From: Coniella vitis
Taxonomy: Eukaryota > Ascomycota > Sordariomycetes > Diaporthales > Schizoparmaceae
DNA length: 64,000 nucleotides
NCBI GenBank assembly: GCA_011317545.1
Contig: WUJK01000012.1
Location: 943,001 to 1,007,000, forward strand
Direction of reading: 5' to 3'
Shown: positions 61,231-64,000 of the stretch, piece after piece
How positions within the stretch are numbered: position 1 is the first letter of the stretch
How the letters are laid out: each line of letters begins with the position of its first letter
Translations under genes and position numbers: made by a program
Notes under the pieces: generated by a model
What the model was told of the DNA's origin: nothing
Database searches by the model: none
The model's input: only the letters and a program-made list of their open reading frames with translations

Positions 61231-64000
61231 ATAAACGGGTATCGAGAGAGCGTTTATAGTTTCGATCCTAATTTCTATTATTAACTAATTTAAGGAGAGA
61301 AGTAAGAATAGTATCTATATAGCGGTACGAGAGCTGCTTTTAAATAGCTCTTATATTTAGGATCTATTTATAAATAGAGTTTTCTATAGGTCTACCGTCG
61401 ATACGGGTCCTATTACCGATAATCTTTTATATAGCTTATAAGCTACTCGGGAGATACTCTTATTTAGCGTTTATATAATACTAGTCTCTAAACGAGAAGG
61501 GAATATACTAACTAAGGCTTTATACCCTAATATACTAAAGCTATATATTTACCCGTAAGCTTATAATATTACCCCCCCGCTTAGGCCGAACGCCCTCTTA
61601 TAGAGCTATATATAATATAATAGCTACTTAAAAAGTATAATAATATAACGCCGCTATACCCGCCTACCCTATTAAAGGAGCCTTATCCTTATACCTAGCG
61701 AGTATAAAAGGAATCTTATATCCGCGGAGCTCCCTTTAACTTAGCTTTCGGCGAGTTTATAAGTTCTACTACTTATTATTCGTTAATAGAATAATAATAA
61801 CGCCCTTAACTTAGTAAGCGGTTATAGATATAATATCTTTACTTTTAAAGCCTCGAAAAAGTATAAATACCCCCTTAACCCCTATTCTAGGGGTTATTCC
61901 CTCCTCTTAATTAAACTAAAGCCCTTATAAATTATATAAAACTAACCCCTATAATAATAAAGTAAGTATTATACTTTCCTTATTTATCCTCTACTTATAT
62001 TTAGCTTTATTAATAGTATAAATATTATTATTCGCTCTAAGTAAATTAGTACGGCTTTTACCGTTATACCTACCGCTACCGCCCCCGCTATTATTATAAG
62101 CTTTATAGCTACTCCTATAATAGTAATACCCGTAGTTATAATTATAGCTACTCCTACCGCGCCTACCGCTATTCCTATTATTACTATCCTCGCCCCTACC
62201 GCTACCTAGCTTAATAAAGCTATTAATAAGCTTATTTAGAGTATTATCGCTATTAACCCGTAGCTCTAACCTTATATTACCCTCCCCGAGGGTATTATAG
62301 ACGAATAATACCTACCCTATATTATAAGGGCTTTTAAAAACCCCCTCTCCCTTTACTTATACGGTATTAGTAAATAGCGCTTTTCCTGCTTTTTCGTAGC
62401 TTATTAACTATTATAGCCGGCGCCCGTTATTTCCCTTATAGGACGAATAAAAAGGGTAAGAACTCCGGCTACTTTTATACCCCCCTTTATTAGACCGACG
62501 AGATATATACCGCTATTATTATTATAGTTAACTATTCCCTCGCTTATAATACTTCTAACCCTAATATATATTACTCCTTCCCTATTCGCGCTTTCCCGTA
62601 CTTATATACTCTAGATACTCTCCGCCCCTAGGCCCTTACCGCTCTTTTTATATATTATACCCGCGATTATCTATCTAAATTAGGTAAGATTTAGGCTAGC
62701 TATAATAAGGTCCGATTATTAAATAATAAGTATATCCGTAATATATATACCTATTACTCCTTCCCTACTTATATCCTATTAACTTTATATTAATATTATA
62801 ATTATAAGCTTATATACTATTAAGCGGTAGTACTAAAGGATATTACCGACCTATTAGTAAAGCTTATAAAGGGGGGTAATAAAGGTAAGGGCTTAATTAG
62901 TATTAAAACGAAACGTAGTATTAACGATAACCCTTATTCTAATAAAACTAAGGAAAGTAATTCTAATAATAAGGAGAAGGTAAATAAGGATAAGTAGGTA
63001 GCTATATTAGCGCGCGTTTTATATATAGTTTTTCTTTTTATCTATAATACTTAATTTCCCCGCTCTTTTTTTCTATAACTTTAAGCTATTATAACTTATA
63101 ACGCTACCGTAATATTACTCGAATTCCTTAAAAGTAATTATATCTTTAAATTCGGATAATAGCTATTAATCTAGCTAGTTCTATCCGACCTACTTAATTA
63201 AGACTTCGTATTATAGTATTTCGTCCGTTTTCGTATAGCCTTTATACGGCTTATTATATACTCTAATAATACTTTCTACCTAATATTCGGGTTCTTTTCC
63301 CTCTTTAATTATAATAGGGTTAGGCCGGTATTCCCTTTATACTTATAATAGGAGTAGGTTTTATATAGCTCGAATTAGGAGATTTATATAGAAATAAGGG
63401 TAAATATCCGGCGGGATATCTAATTCTATTATATAAGGGCTAATAATATACGTTATAATATACTTCTCGTATAATTAAGCTAATTTCTTTAAAGGGCGAT
63501 CGGTAGTAATATTTTATAGGGAGAGCTAAACCTTATCGCCCTTAATAAGCCGCTTTATAATTACTTATAACTTATTCGTAGATTCTTCTATTCGTTATTA
63601 TATAATTACTATTATAGCTTAAGCGAAAATAATTACGTTTTTAAGCTATTAAACGAAGTTCTTAGCCTAAACTCTAAGTATTTACGCTAATAATATACTA
63701 TACTCTACCTATTCGATTAGATTTATATAATAACTATATAGGATAAAAAATAGGCTAAAGCTAATTATACTAATATCCCTATTATTAATAGCTAATTAAG
63801 CGCCGGGTAGGAGTATCGGCTAATCTAATTATATATATATAACGAACGCTCGGAGGTAGTTTATAACCTCTTAGTTTACCTTTTCTATAGCTCCGTTTAT
63901 CTATAAATAGAAAGTAGTACTTAAGCGCTACTTTATCTTTATAAGCTTATATAATTAATATTAAAACCCTTCTATTTAATTTAAGCCTTAATTACTAATT
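61231..64000 (-). mobile_element. second Ty3/gypsy unit, cut by the window end
   Basis: This is a diverged copy of 56602-59030 in the same orientation. It supplies the gag- and protease-side sequence for the RT that begins at 61230, and near 63500-64000 it carries the integrase end of a further element. Spacing between matching points is 4629 nt at the start and 4813 nt near 59001/63814, so this copy has about 185 nt extra, mainly at 62400-62585. The two copies differ at many C/T and G/A positions, as expected from independent RIP. Confidence 0.7.

Noticed and set aside
1..64000. tRNA, 5S or other RNA genes
   Set aside because: A visual search for B-box-like GGTTCRANTCC and other conserved boxes gave no convincing hit; a covariance-model scan would be needed to exclude them.

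Overview
The window is nuclear DNA of a filamentous ascomycete (Pezizomycotina, probably a Sordariomycete). The evidence is short GT-AG introns of 50-140 nt with CTAAY-type branch sites, a Tup1/RcoA corepressor, a fused GARS-AIRS purine gene, a HeLo-domain gene, and two AT-rich blocks in which CpA/TpG has been almost erased while CpG survives. That last pattern is the signature of repeat-induced point mutation (RIP). Species cannot be fixed from the sequence.

1-22 kb is an ordinary gene-bearing segment: rpL28 (-), a UPF0357 protein (+), a small secreted cysteine-rich protein (+), Tup1/RcoA (+) convergent with RNase MRP subunit Rmp1 (-), Ade5,7 (+) divergent from Rmp1, a Zn2Cys6 regulator (-), an 83-residue cysteine protein (-) and a hydrophilic stress-type protein (-). 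Splice junctions were set by hand so that every spliced CDS is an exact multiple of three. 22.9-26.6 kb holds the most unusual gene: a minus-strand gene joining a HeLo-like region, a degenerate protein kinase fold and a trypsin-like domain with a visible His/Asp/Ser triad. It resembles a fungal cell-death or incompatibility protein. Its first exon is unresolved.

26.6-41.7 kb is gene-poor. Its core (about 29.47-36.85 kb) is a RIP-destroyed Helitron: Rep endonuclease and Pif1-like helicase can be read on the minus strand through stops that restore to Gln or Trp codons. An N/D/Q/K-rich cargo reading frame lies on the plus strand. A GPI-type X325 (BIM1-like) copper-site protein (-) follows at 39 kb.

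41.7-48.6 kb is again ordinary: a ferric reductase (+), arginyl-tRNA synthetase with two in-frame starts (+) and an FAD monooxygenase (-). From 49.3 kb to the window end is a second RIP block. It holds a plus-strand coiled-coil relic, a minus-strand Ty1/copia relic and head-to-tail Ty3/gypsy units of about 4.6-4.8 kb that run off the end. The ferric reductase and X325 protein may both serve metal acquisition; the remaining genes are unrelated housekeeping functions.
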